Positions 49,725-58,450 of a stretch of 64,000 nucleotides of DNA are shown piece by piece; the stretch's first letter is position 1; each line of letters starts with the position of its first letter. The notes below the pieces were generated by a model. That model worked only from the letters and a program-made list of their open reading frames with translations. It did not search any database and was not told the DNA's origin. The DNA is from Paenibacillus sp. Marseille-Q4541 (lineage in GTDB: Bacteria; Bacillota; Bacilli; Paenibacillales; Paenibacillaceae), in contig NZ_JAGXCY010000004.1 in assembly GCF_018310695.1 (NCBI RefSeq), forward strand, positions 1-64,000, written 5' to 3'. Position numbers and translations under genes: made by a program.

Positions 49725-51065
49725 TCATGATGTCAATGATTCAGCCGCTTCTTCTTTTGCTTCTTCAGCAGGAGCATCTACTTCTTTGCTGTTAGTCAAA
49801 AGGAAGTCGATTGTTTTGCGAAGCAACACTTCTTCTTTCAAGCTATCGAAAGAACCGTTGCTTTCCAAAATTTGACGAATCTCGTCAGCAGAACGTTTGA
49901 AAGAAGTAGCCATGTTATTAAGCTCTTCGTTCACATCTTCTTCTGTTACTTCAAGATTCTCTTGTTTACCGATTGCTTCAAGAACCAAGTTGTTACGAAC
50001 GCGTTTTTCAGCATCGTTTTTCATTTGGTTTTGAAGATCTGCTTCCGTTTGGCCGGAGAAGCTCATGAACATTTCAAGATTCATACCTTGTTGACGAAGA
50101 CGGTTGTCAAAGTCGCGCATCATGTTGCGAACTTCACTGTTAATCATTCCTTGTGGAATTTCAACATCTGCATTTTCAGCAGCTTTTTCGACAACGATAT
50201 TTTCTTGAGTTGCTTTTGCTTCTTCTTCTTTACGGGAAGCGAGTTGTTTTTTCAGATCTTCCTTGTATTCAGCAAGTGTTTCGAATTCACTAACATCTTT
50301 AGCGAACTCATCATCAAGTGCAGGAAGCTCTTTACGTTTGATTTCGTGTACTTTCACTTTGAATACCGCTTTTTTACCAGCTAGTTCAGCTGCATGGTAT
50401 TCTTCAGGGAATGTCACTTCAACGTCTTTAGTGTCACCTGTTCCGAGACCAATCACTTGCTCTTCGAAACCTGGAATGAACGTGTTGGATCCAAGTTCAA
50501 GAGAATGACGCTCAGCAGATCCACCTTCAAACAGTTCACCGTCAACAGAACCTTCGTAGTCGATAACTGCTACATCACCAGATGCAGCTTGTCCTTCTTC
50601 TACAACTACTAGTTCAGCGTGACGTTGTTGTAGGCGCTCAAGTTCTGCAGACAGTTCTTCTTCAGAAACTTCAATGCTTACTTTAGGGACTTCAAGTCCT
50701 TTGTATTCGCCAAGATCAACTTCAGGTTTAACGACAACTTTTGCCTTAAACTTGAAAGTTTGTCCTTTAGCAAATTGATCAACATCCACTTCAGGTTGTT
50801 CTACAGGGAAGATTTCTGTTTGATCAACAGCTTCCGTGTATACTTCTGGAAGAAGGATGTCAATTGCATCCTGGTACAAGCTCTCTACGCCAAAACGAGC
50901 TTCAAAGATTGAGCGCGGCACTTTACCTTTACGGAATCCAGGTACATTTATTTGTTTAACGACTTTATTAAAAGCCTTGTCGAGAGCAGCAGCTACACGA
51001 TCTGCGTCTACTTCAACTTCAAGAACCCCAAGGTTCTTCTCTATTTTTTCCCAAGTTGCTTTCAT
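49725..51065 (-). CDS. tig: Trigger factor
   Basis: Ribosome-bound chaperone and peptidyl-prolyl isomerase of 446 residues. The ribosome-binding signature is NVPGFRKGKVPRSIFEARFG (about 40-59). An FKBP-like domain lies at about 160-245 (VAVIDYEGSVDGELFEGG). The C-terminal chaperone arms follow, and the last 15 residues are acidic (EVDAPAEEAKEEAAES). The start ATG follows GGAGGGG. It lies ahead of clpP-clpX, as in B. subtilis. Confidence 0.98.
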   Translation of the reverse strand: MKATWEKIEKNLGVLEVEVDADRVAAALDKAFNKVVKQINVPGFRKGKVPRSIFEARFGVESLYQDAIDILLPEVYTEAVDQTEIFPVEQPEVDVDQFAKGQTFKFKAKVVVKPEVDLGEYKGLEVPKVSIEVSEEELSAELERLQQRHAELVVVEEGQAASGDVAVIDYEGSVDGELFEGGSAERHSLELGSNTFIPGFEEQVIGLGTGDTKDVEVTFPEEYHAAELAGKKAVFKVKVHEIKRKELPALDDEFAKDVSEFETLAEYKEDLKKQLASRKEEEAKATQENIVVEKAAENADVEIPQGMINSEVRNMMRDFDNRLRQQGMNLEMFMSFSGQTEADLQNQMKNDAEKRVRNNLVLEAIGKQENLEVTEEDVNEELNNMATSFKRSADEIRQILESNGSFDSLKEEVLLRKTIDFLLTNSKEVDAPAEEAKEEAAESLTS

Positions 51066-51199
51066 TTATGCTTTCCCCTCCAAATTTCACGTGTTAACCA
51101 TTGTCAAGCGCGTACAAAATAACCATTTTAGTATAAACAACATTAAATGCAATTTCAAGGGTAAAACCCTTGCAAGCGGTGCAGGAAAAGTTTTATATC

Positions 51200-52093
51200 C
51201 TATTTTGCATCAAGTCCGCCGGAAACAAATTGCTTAATCGAGCGATAAGCCTGTTCAAATCGGAACCTAACCTCACTCGTAATCCCATACAGTGTGCGTA
51301 TCTCTTCTTCATTGTGGGAACCGCCCAAACTCTCGGCAACCGCCGCATGAAGAGCAGCAGCCCACATATCCAGCATGGAATCATCGCCTTCCAGCATAGA
51401 GCGGTAATCACTTGTCCCAAAAACGGCCATGATATATTGTGACCAAAGTTCTTGAGCGAAATAAAATAACGTAGGCTCATGAACTTCCGTCTGTTCAGCA
51501 ACAAGTTCTAGAATGCGTATCACTGAATGTGGAAAATCATCCGGCTTCAGAGGAACCGTCTCCACTTCTACTTCGACATTCTCAGTCCCTCTTTGAAGAG
51601 TAACGGTCATTTGCGCGCCTCTTTTCCGAAGCGTTTGAAGTACTCGGAACTGGAGCAAAGGATGTAGTTTGCTTTTTTCAAGCCAGTTCTTGAGAGAAGC
51701 ATCAACGTTTGGCACGTCTACATAAGCGAGCTGATCAAGCGCAAGCATCGTTTGTTCACTTAGAGGTTCTTCCATCACGGTGCTCAGTAATTTATTCGCA
51801 TACTCCCCGTCCTCAGCTAACTTGTTTCTCGCATTTTGGCGAGCTAGATCTTCTTCACTTTCAATAAGATCTTCTTCTTCCAGCGCGGGATTGTCGTCAT
51901 CAGAATTTATATATTGAGGAAATGCTGCCCTCAGCCATTCAAGCAGCGCTGCCCATTCATCATAGTTTCGCTGTTCCTGCCCCTGACACTGAAGCAGAAA
52001 TTCAAGCAAATTAATAGCTTCCACGTAACGTTCATTCTCCAACATAACGGTGAGCTGAATCTGATAAAAATCGAGTGTCTTCGGAAATAGCAC
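51200..52093 (-). CDS. YsoA-like helical protein
   Basis: Soluble, mostly helical protein of 297 residues from the GTG at 52093. It lies upstream of tig where B. subtilis has ysoA, a TPR-like protein. The N-terminus (YQIQLTVMLENERYVEAINLLEFLLQC) resembles a tetratricopeptide unit. The middle is acidic, and the C-terminal part has conserved Trp/Phe/Asp in AQELWSQYIMAVFGTSDYRSM. The function is unknown. The GTG has no ribosome site. A full AGAGGAGGT lies at 52140-52148, and eight bases after its core AGGAGG (52141-52146) comes an in-frame ATC (52130-52132). That would add 13 residues (IKDTSSQTTEKNI). Confidence 0.8.
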   Translation of the reverse strand: MLFPKTLDFYQIQLTVMLENERYVEAINLLEFLLQCQGQEQRNYDEWAALLEWLRAAFPQYINSDDDNPALEEEDLIESEEDLARQNARNKLAEDGEYANKLLSTVMEEPLSEQTMLALDQLAYVDVPNVDASLKNWLEKSKLHPLLQFRVLQTLRKRGAQMTVTLQRGTENVEVEVETVPLKPDDFPHSVIRILELVAEQTEVHEPTLFYFAQELWSQYIMAVFGTSDYRSMLEGDDSMLDMWAAALHAAVAESLGGSHNEEEIRTLYGITSEVRFRFEQAYRSIKQFVSGGLDAK

Positions 52094-52175
52094 AATATTT
52101 TTTTCTGTGGTTTGTGAGCTTGTGTCTTTGATTAAGATTACCTCCTCTCTATCGGAAGCTTAAAGCGACTCGTTG

Positions 52176-52204
52176 ATTATATAGAAACCCGTAGTCTATG
52201 TATA
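52176..52204 (-). promoter_or_regulatory. Probable promoter of the ysoA-like gene
   Basis: On the minus strand TATACA (52199-52204), 17 bases, perfect TATAAT (52176-52181), about 30 bases before the ribosome site. Confidence 0.55.
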
Positions 52205-52333
52205 GCACTAATATATTAGAATAACCTAATACTGAGCAGAAAAAACATCTGATTATCATTTTTATGAAATAAACATATATGGAGAAGAGGACCTTCTTCA
52301 ATTTTGATTTTAAAACTTATTTATATTTATCCC

Positions 52334-52362
52334 TTGATCTTATGAATTATATATGTTATGCT
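52334..52362 (+). promoter_or_regulatory. Promoter of the plus-strand tRNA-Arg
   Basis: TTGATC (52334-52339), 17 bases, TATGCT (52357-52362), about 20 bases before the tRNA 5' end. Confidence 0.6.
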
Positions 52363-52381
52363 CTATTTCGCGCTTGATTTT

Positions 52382-52455
<74 letters not shown>

Positions 52456-52468
52456 TATATTACGAAAA

Positions 52469-52493
52469 GGCATCCTTTTGGATGTCTTTTTTT
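52469..52493 (+). terminator. Terminator of the plus-strand tRNA-Arg
   Basis: GGCATCC/GGATGTC stem with TTTT loop, then seven T. It resembles the terminator behind the other copy. Confidence 0.85.
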
Positions 52494-52641
52494 ATGTCCA
52501 CTATTTCATAACTACATTTATTGCTGGCTTCTTCTAACAAAACTCATCTCCGTACCGATTCAAAGTATACTTCTTCAAGGGTACAACATAAACGCTATGA
52601 CCGTGTATATGACACAAAATACAAAAGACAAAAAGCTCCTT

Positions 52642-52942
52642 TTATAGCCCCCCCGATTTCCTGCTATATCTCCACTCTCTAAAAGCTAAATACCCATGCA
52701 TTATTATAAATATAAGAAAATATAAGAAAAAATGAGTGGAAGGACCTAAAATAAATTGTACTACCACCGCAAGTGAAATGAAAATTAGGATAAAAATGAT
52801 ATCCAAAATGTTGCTCTGTAACGAAAATGTCTCCCTCGCCTCTTCCTCCGCTTCCTTATCTATAAGGGAAGTATATAGAGCTGCCTCGATGAATTAAAGC
52901 TGCAATAGTAAAAAATAAAATAAGAAACGAAACTTTATCCAA
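52642..52942 (-). pseudogene. Frameshifted small membrane protein
   Basis: A reading frame starts at TTG (52942) behind AGAAGGGGTG and gives LDKVSFLILFFTIAALI. Removing one base near 52888 continues as EAALYTSLIDKEAEEE, then a hydrophobic stretch (DIIFILIFISLAVVVQFIL), a second one (FFLYFLIFIIM) and the basic end YLAFREWRYSRKSGGL before TAA. The total would be about 99 residues with three membrane segments. I do not recognise the family with certainty. A single-base error in the sequence is possible. Confidence 0.6.
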
Positions 52943-53042
52943 AAACAAAGCACCCCTTCTATTTTTTACCAAGATTATATGTTTGATCATACCTGAATTC
53001 ACCTTCAGAGATAACCCTTATGCGGCTCATCCCCCAGGATAT

Positions 53043-53069
53043 AAAAAAAAGACATCCTAAATGGATGTC
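53043..53069 (-). terminator. Terminator of the minus-strand tRNA-Arg
   Basis: GACATCC/GGATGTC stem with a five-base loop, followed by eight T on the minus strand. Confidence 0.85.
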
Positions 53070-53083
53070 TTTTTTACGTTATA

Positions 53084-53157
<74 letters not shown>

Positions 53158-53189
53158 ATGTTATGTATATATTTTCACGTGCGATATTT

Positions 53190-53217
53190 ATTATATCGTA
53201 AAATGACTAAATGTCAA
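53190..53217 (-). promoter_or_regulatory. Consensus promoter of the minus-strand tRNA-Arg
   Basis: Perfect TTGACA (53212-53217), 16 bases, perfect TATAAT (53190-53195), upstream of the tRNA. Confidence 0.8.
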
Positions 53218-53299
53218 AGTCTTTTTTTAGGTATCATCCTGAGGCAGGCAGGGTAATATGATGTAAATATGATAATCAACAGAGGAGCGTACCAAACTT

Positions 53300-53593
53300 A
53301 TGAGACAATTACTATCATCCCTTAGTTATTTCAGCATCTTCTTTGCCCCATTTCTACTCCCGCTCATTGTATGGATTGTTGCGAAAGATGACTATATTTC
53401 AGGTCATGCGAAAAAAGCTTTTTTCTCGCATATCTTTCCTTTTCTCGCGGCGATCCCTTTATTAATCTTTATGTTTAATGCGAACCATGCAGCTTCTATT
53501 GTCGGATATGTTATCCTTTTTCTTGTTATTTATTTTGGGGCTTTTGTCTACAACATTTATCAAGGCGTTAAAGTGCTTCGAGATTATGCTTAA
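53300..53593 (+). CDS. Small membrane protein, DUF4870-like
   Basis: A 97-residue protein with three hydrophobic segments (about 8-28, 43-63 and 66-90). The pattern FAPFLLPLIVWIVAKDDYISGHAKKAFFSH fits the DUF4870 family, in which a polar Gly-His/Lys linker follows the first helix. The function is unknown. It is single, with GAGGAG about 12 bases before the ATG, and shares a bidirectional terminator with the convergent mgtE. Confidence 0.8.
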   Translation: MRQLLSSLSYFSIFFAPFLLPLIVWIVAKDDYISGHAKKAFFSHIFPFLAAIPLLIFMFNANHAASIVGYVILFLVIYFGAFVYNIYQGVKVLRDYA

Positions 53594-53607
53594 TCCTTCC
53601 TGCTAGC

Positions 53608-53646
53608 AAAAAAAGCAGTTGTTCCTTAGGAACAACTGCTTTTTTC
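53608..53646. terminator. Bidirectional terminator between DUF4870 gene and mgtE
   Basis: AAAAAAGCAGTTGTTCC pairs perfectly with GGAACAACTGCTTTTTT, with T runs on both strands. Confidence 0.93.
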
Positions 53647-53657
53647 GAGTTTCTACA

Positions 53658-55037
53658 TTAAGTTAAGTAGGAAATAAATACCGTAGCTGTACCAAAATAA
53701 ACTGACAATGAGAACAAATCATTCAGTGTCGTGATCAGCGGACCCGAGGCTACAGCAGGGTCTACTTTAAGCTTGTATAAAATAATAGGAATGATCGTTC
53801 CTGCCATTGTACCAATAATTATGGTCAGAAGAAGAGAAAATCCAATGACGGCCCCCAGAGCAAAACTCATCTGCCAGAATCCTGCGACAAGCGCCACACT
53901 AATACCACATACGACACCGATCGTCACGCCGACGAGTAGTTCCCGCCACATAAGACGAGAGATTGTCGATCGATTCATTTTCGTCTGCGGTCCTAATCCC
54001 CGAATCACAACAGCCAAAGACTGTGTACCCGTATTTCCTGTCATCCCTGCAATCATCGGCATAAAGAAAGTTAACGCTACAACCTGGCTAACCGTGCCCT
54101 CAAATATACTAATGATGCTGCCCGATAACAACCCGAGAAAGAGCAGCATAATGAGCCAAGGAAGACGACGTTTTGCAGCCGTCAGCGGGTGTGTATTAAA
54201 ATCGATCGTTTTGTCGGTTGCAGACAGTTTGTTAATGTCCTCATTCGCCTCTGCCCGCAGTACGTCGAGCACGTCATCAAAGGTAACGACCCCGATCAGT
54301 TTGCCTTGCGGATCTTCAACTGGCATAGAGACAAGGTCATATTGTTCGAATAGATGAGCCACTTCCTCCTGGTCCATATCTGCCGGCACTTTTACCACAT
54401 TTTCACGCATCAAATTTTCGATGATCTCGGTATCTTGGGCAAGAACCAAATCCCGGTATGTGGTCAGTCCAATCAATTCTTTCTGTTCATTTAGAACGTA
54501 TAAGTCCTGTATATCATTGGTGAGGTCGGCAAAATGCTTTACTTTCTCGACCGCTTCGCGTACCGAGTATCTCGCATAAAACCACACATAACGGTTGGTC
54601 ATGATCCCCCCAGCCGTCTCTGGACCAAAGTTCATCAGTTCGCGAACCGTTTCTCTCTCCGTTACCTCCATAATAGAGAGCATGTACTCTCTCATTTCGT
54701 CAGGGATCTCGCCCATCAAGTCAGCAAGGTCATCATTGTCCATGCGGTTTAGTACCTGTGCTGCTCTTTCCTTACTAAGTATATAGAGAGCATTCACCTC
54801 AACCATTGGAGAAAGCTCGCTTAGCATCCCTGCAAGTGTCTCAATTTCAAGAGCGTTCATAAACTGCGGGCGGTAAGCCTCGCCAAGTTCTTTATAAACG
54901 ACCGCTAAATCGTAAGGTTCCCATTCGACAAACTCTTCACGCATCTCAGTAATGCGTCCTACCTTAATCGATTCCTCAATGCTTAATGTTAGTTCTGTCA
55001 GTTCATCTTCTCTGCTTCGTTTTTCCAATTCTCTCAT
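53658..55037 (-). CDS. mgtE: Magnesium transporter MgtE
   Basis: Magnesium channel of 459 residues. An N-domain (about 1-135) precedes two CBS domains (about 140-260), which close the pore at high magnesium. Five membrane helices follow from about 290, including FFMPMIAGMTGNTGTQSLAVVIRGL, which holds the conserved pore-lining Gly/Asn/Thr, and a helix with Asp in PAVASGPLITTLNDLFSLSVYFG. The ATG follows GAAGGTG. I found no magnesium riboswitch consensus in the upstream 290 bases. Confidence 0.96.
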   Translation of the reverse strand: MRELEKRSREDELTELTLSIEESIKVGRITEMREEFVEWEPYDLAVVYKELGEAYRPQFMNALEIETLAGMLSELSPMVEVNALYILSKERAAQVLNRMDNDDLADLMGEIPDEMREYMLSIMEVTERETVRELMNFGPETAGGIMTNRYVWFYARYSVREAVEKVKHFADLTNDIQDLYVLNEQKELIGLTTYRDLVLAQDTEIIENLMRENVVKVPADMDQEEVAHLFEQYDLVSMPVEDPQGKLIGVVTFDDVLDVLRAEANEDINKLSATDKTIDFNTHPLTAAKRRLPWLIMLLFLGLLSGSIISIFEGTVSQVVALTFFMPMIAGMTGNTGTQSLAVVIRGLGPQTKMNRSTISRLMWRELLVGVTIGVVCGISVALVAGFWQMSFALGAVIGFSLLLTIIIGTMAGTIIPIILYKLKVDPAVASGPLITTLNDLFSLSVYFGTATVFISYLT

Positions 55038-55285
55038 CGCTACTCACCTTCGATCTCTCTTAATTCAAATGTCATAACACCTTTCTGTTATTCAGTGTGT
55101 TTCACAAAACATAATCATTATCACGATAGAAGTTCACTTGTCTATGAGAAAAAACACGATTGTACCTTGTAAGCTTATACCCTATACAAAGAATCGGAAA
55201 ACAGTGAAAATAACGTATAGTTATTCCTTTCGTTCAAAAGCTTAAGACTAAAGTATGTATTCCTATCTAATACTAATAGACAGCC

Positions 55286-55318
55286 TCCACCCTTTCAGTA
55301 AGAAAGAGTGGAGGCGTC
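55286..55318 (-). terminator. Hairpin after the 42-residue ORF
   Basis: GCCTCCAC(T)CTTTC pairs with GAAAG(G)GTGGAGGC in a strong stem. Only a weak T-rich tail follows on the minus strand, so termination is less sure. The stretch 55038-55285 contains no gene that I can see. Confidence 0.55.
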
Positions 55319-55331
55319 GATTGCAGCCCGG

Positions 55332-55460
55332 TTATTTGTTCCCGAAGCGCATCGGGTTACGATGTACTTCATGTTGCGTGTTCTTCGCAAGTACTTCATC
55401 AGCAAACTCATTATTGAAGTTATAACGGTTTCCCTTGCTTTTCTTGTACTTTGAAGTCAC
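55332..55460 (-). CDS. Possible 42-residue basic protein
   Basis: A short minus-strand frame starting at GTG (55460) with GGAGGTG about nine bases upstream, stop TAA at 55332. The product begins MTSKYKKSKGNRYNFNNEFADEV and ends NPMRFGNK; it is hydrophilic, rich in Lys, Asn and Arg. The size and composition resemble small spore or stress proteins of Bacilli, but I cannot name a family. A strong hairpin follows. Support is the ribosome site, the ORF integrity and the downstream hairpin. Confidence 0.6.
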   Translation of the reverse strand: MTSKYKKSKGNRYNFNNEFADEVLAKNTQHEVHRNPMRFGNK

Positions 55461-55549
55461 TTTTCAGTTCACCTCCCCGGGTTACAGGAGTATTATGTGT
55501 AGAAAAACGACTTCCTATTTCACATTGGCAAATGTATTTATTTCAAATT

Positions 55550-55900
55550 CTATTTTAGGAGCTTGCTTCGAAGTTCCTGGTTCATGGAACTATAATTTAG
55601 CAATGCCTTCATAAAGCCTTCCTTCTCCTGCTCTGCCGTAATATCACCCGTGTTCTCAAAAGCAAACTCCGTTGAATCTTCAAAAGCAGCACTTACGTTG
55701 TTGTTATACCAATCCAGTGTAAGATCATGATGGTTGCGCACGACTCTGTGAAGTTCGAGGTTCGACCCATCCTTACTTCCTGTAATGTATAACAACAAGG
55801 AAGGATCTCCGGCTTGAGCCGGCTCCACCGCAACTTCCACACAAGAAACTCCATTTAACTCCATTGCCTTTGTTATTTTTGCATTCTGAATAACATACAT
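55550..55900 (-). CDS. Hypothetical protein, 116 residues
   Basis: Unrecognised soluble acidic protein. It is beta-rich at first (MYVIQNAKITKAMELNG and VSCVEVAVEP) and helical at the end (QEKEGFMKALLNYSSMNQELRSKLLK). No signal peptide or membrane helix is seen. The ATG follows GGAGAAGG five bases upstream. It lies between the 42-residue ORF and another small unknown gene on the same strand, possibly one transcription unit. Confidence 0.75.
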   Translation of the reverse strand: MYVIQNAKITKAMELNGVSCVEVAVEPAQAGDPSLLLYITGSKDGSNLELHRVVRNHHDLTLDWYNNNVSAAFEDSTEFAFENTGDITAEQEKEGFMKALLNYSSMNQELRSKLLK

Positions 55901-55975
55901 GGGTTCCTTCTCCTTTGCTAATTAAAGTCCTGTCCACTTTCAGTTGAATTAAATACTTAGATTTACCCGCATTCC

Positions 55976-56311
55976 CTACAAAAACGTAGGATCATTTACA
56001 ACATTCCGCACGATTCCATATTGCGACAAATGGCTCCTCGTCTCATTTGTTCCCAGCCGATATATTTCGTTATACACGTTTTGAAGTGCTTCCTCATATA
56101 ACACATTGACGGAGGCTTCTTCCGTATCAGGCCATGGGAAAACATAACCGGGAAAGGCTTCTTCTTCTTTTTCCTGCATCAAACTTAACAACCCTTGCAG
56201 ATTTTCTGCTTGTTCGGGCGTTGCTTGAATGATCCACTCATAGGAAGCAGCTCTTTGATCACCCAGAACGGATCGTCCCCCTACCGATACGAAATACAGG
56301 CTTTTTTGCAA
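55976..56311 (-). CDS. Hypothetical protein, 111 residues
   Basis: Unrecognised soluble protein. The start is TTG at 56311 behind AGGGGCG. A basic and beta-rich N-terminus (QKSLYFVSVGGRSV) leads into helical segments (TPEQAENLQGLLSLMQEKEEEAF, EEALQNVYNEIYRLG). The gene is divergent from asnB, with about 180 bases between their starts. No motif allows a function. Confidence 0.7.
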   Translation of the reverse strand: MQKSLYFVSVGGRSVLGDQRAASYEWIIQATPEQAENLQGLLSLMQEKEEEAFPGYVFPWPDTEEASVNVLYEEALQNVYNEIYRLGTNETRSHLSQYGIVRNVVNDPTFL

Positions 56312-56491
56312 TGTTCATCGCCCCTAACGCATAGTTTTCACCTTTATAGTTTCGGAAGCGGACAGACATTTTATGCCTGAATTCGGCATATATTTGTTAT
56401 TACTGTGAGAATGGGATTTAAAGGTAGGACCGCTCTCCACACCCTAAGGCAAATTTCTGTGGAAGAAACGACCAGAAAGGATGAACTTCTC

Positions 56492-58336
56492 ATGTGCGGA
56501 ATTACTGGATTCATACAGTGGAACCATGATCTCACTCAGGACTCAGAACTACTTGTTCGCATGACAGAAAGTATGTCGAATCGAGGGCCGGATGCTGGGG
56601 GAACTTGGATATCCGGACCTTGTGCCTTTGGACATCGAAGACTGAGCGTAATGGACCCTGAAAACGGGGCACAGCCGATGATCATGAACCACAGCGACAA
56701 ACAGTATACACTCGTGTACAATGGAGAGCTCTATAATGCGCCGGAGCTAAAAAAAGAACTAGAACAGCGCGGTCATCGTTTCAAGACCACTTGTGATACA
56801 GAGGTGCTTCTGGCAAGCTATGTTGAATGGGGACCGGGATGTGTAGACCGGTTTAATGGTATTTTTGCTTTCGTCATCTGGGATAGTGGACGGGAGCATA
56901 TTTTTATGGCACGGGACCGTCTCGGTGTAAAACCTCTATTCTACAGTCATCAAGGAGATACACTCGTTTTTGGTTCTGAACCAAAAGCACTTCTCCTTCA
57001 CCCGGCAGTTGAAGCCGTGGTAGGGCCGGAAGGGCTTGCTGAAATCTTTATTATTGGACCTGCGAGAACACCAGGACACGGCGTTTATTCCTCGATGAAA
57101 GAACTTCGTGCAGGTCATGCAGCTATTTTTAGCAGAAATGGTTTCCGCACCTACGCATACTGGAAGCTCGAGAGTAAGCCGCATGAAGATGATGTCGATG
57201 CAACGGCAGCAGAAGTTAGACGCCTGCTTGTAGATACGCTGGAGCGCCAGCTCGCTTCGGATGTACCGCTTGGCTCCTTGTTATCCGGCGGTCTCGATTC
57301 CAGTGCATTATCTGCACTTGCTGTGAATTATTACAAAAGAACAGGCCAAGGTAACATTGATACTTTCTCCGTTGACTATGTAGATAATGATAAACATTTT
57401 AAAGCTCATGCTTTTCAGCCCAACTCCGATGCCCCTTTTATCCAGCGAATGGTCGATGAACTAAAAACCAACCATCATTTTATTGAATTCGATACAGATG
57501 AAGTTGTGGAGGCTCTGAATGCAGCCACTCTATCTAGAGATTTGCCGGGGATGACGGATGTCGATTCCTCGCTTTATTTGTTTTGCCGTGAAATTAAGAA
57601 AAAAGCAACGGTCGCTATTTCCGGTGAGGCTGCGGACGAAGTATTCGGCGGTTATCCATGGTTCCACCGTGAAGATATGCTGAACTCCGGCACCTTCCCA
57701 TGGGCGGTCGCTCCCAAAATGAGAGCAAGTCTCTTATCCGCTGATATCGCGGAGTGGACTCGTCCTCTCGAATATTTAAATGATCGGTACTCTGATGCCG
57801 TTGCTGAAACTCCGCTTCTTGCAGGCGAAAGCGGGAAAGCGGCTCAAATGCGTGTCATGTCGTATCTGAACATTACCCGCTTCATGCCAACTCTGCTGGA
57901 TCGTAAAGACCGCATGAGTATGGGAGTGGGTCTGGAAGTCCGTGTCCCTTACTGTGATCATCGACTTGTTGAATATGTATTCAATGTCCCTTGGGAGATT
58001 AAAGTCACTGGAGACCGGGAAAAAGGAATCCTGCGAAAAGCACTGGAGGGCATCCTACCCGACGACGTACTCTATCGTAAAAAAAGCCCTTATCCCAAAA
58101 CACACAATCCGAACTATTTGGCTATGGTCCGCCAACAAATGCTGGAAGTACTCGACGACCCGACTTCACCGGTACTCCCTCTGCTGGATGTCAAGAAGAT
58201 CAAAGAACTTGCCTCGTCTAAGGATGCTTCCTCGAACTTGCCATGGTTCGGCCAATTAATGTCTGGCCCTCAACTATTTGCCTACCTTACCCAGGTTAAC
58301 TACTGGCTCAAGACATATAAGGTTTCTATTCGCTGA
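56492..58336 (+). CDS. asnB: Asparagine synthase (glutamine-hydrolysing), AsnO-like
   Basis: Two-domain enzyme of 614 residues making asparagine from aspartate, ATP and glutamine. The N-terminal amidohydrolase needs Cys2, seen in MCGITGFIQW; this fixes the start at 56492, and the longer in-frame reading from 56405 is rejected. RGPDAGG and SVMDPENGAQP are amidotransferase motifs. The synthetase P-loop SGGLDSSALSALAV is near 260. The length equals B. subtilis AsnO, the sporulation-linked paralogue, but the exact paralogue is not provable here. Confidence 0.93.
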   Translation: MCGITGFIQWNHDLTQDSELLVRMTESMSNRGPDAGGTWISGPCAFGHRRLSVMDPENGAQPMIMNHSDKQYTLVYNGELYNAPELKKELEQRGHRFKTTCDTEVLLASYVEWGPGCVDRFNGIFAFVIWDSGREHIFMARDRLGVKPLFYSHQGDTLVFGSEPKALLLHPAVEAVVGPEGLAEIFIIGPARTPGHGVYSSMKELRAGHAAIFSRNGFRTYAYWKLESKPHEDDVDATAAEVRRLLVDTLERQLASDVPLGSLLSGGLDSSALSALAVNYYKRTGQGNIDTFSVDYVDNDKHFKAHAFQPNSDAPFIQRMVDELKTNHHFIEFDTDEVVEALNAATLSRDLPGMTDVDSSLYLFCREIKKKATVAISGEAADEVFGGYPWFHREDMLNSGTFPWAVAPKMRASLLSADIAEWTRPLEYLNDRYSDAVAETPLLAGESGKAAQMRVMSYLNITRFMPTLLDRKDRMSMGVGLEVRVPYCDHRLVEYVFNVPWEIKVTGDREKGILRKALEGILPDDVLYRKKSPYPKTHNPNYLAMVRQQMLEVLDDPTSPVLPLLDVKKIKELASSKDASSNLPWFGQLMSGPQLFAYLTQVNYWLKTYKVSIR

Positions 58337-58360
58337 AATATAGATGCTATATATCAAAAA

Positions 58361-58388
58361 AAGACCTGCCAATCGGCAGGTCTTTCTC
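58361..58388. terminator. Bidirectional terminator between asnB and rdgB
   Basis: AGACCTGCC/GGCAGGTCT perfect stem with a four-base loop. The T run is best on the minus strand, so it ends gerM-rph-rdgB and probably asnB too. Confidence 0.88.
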
Positions 58389-58450
58389 TTCTTGTATATC
58401 ATATTTGCTTCCACCCAATACGGATTGACTGTTTCAATCAATGTTAGATT

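Noticed and set aside
55038..55285. Magnesium (M-box) riboswitch upstream of mgtE
   Set aside because: No M-box core was found in this stretch.
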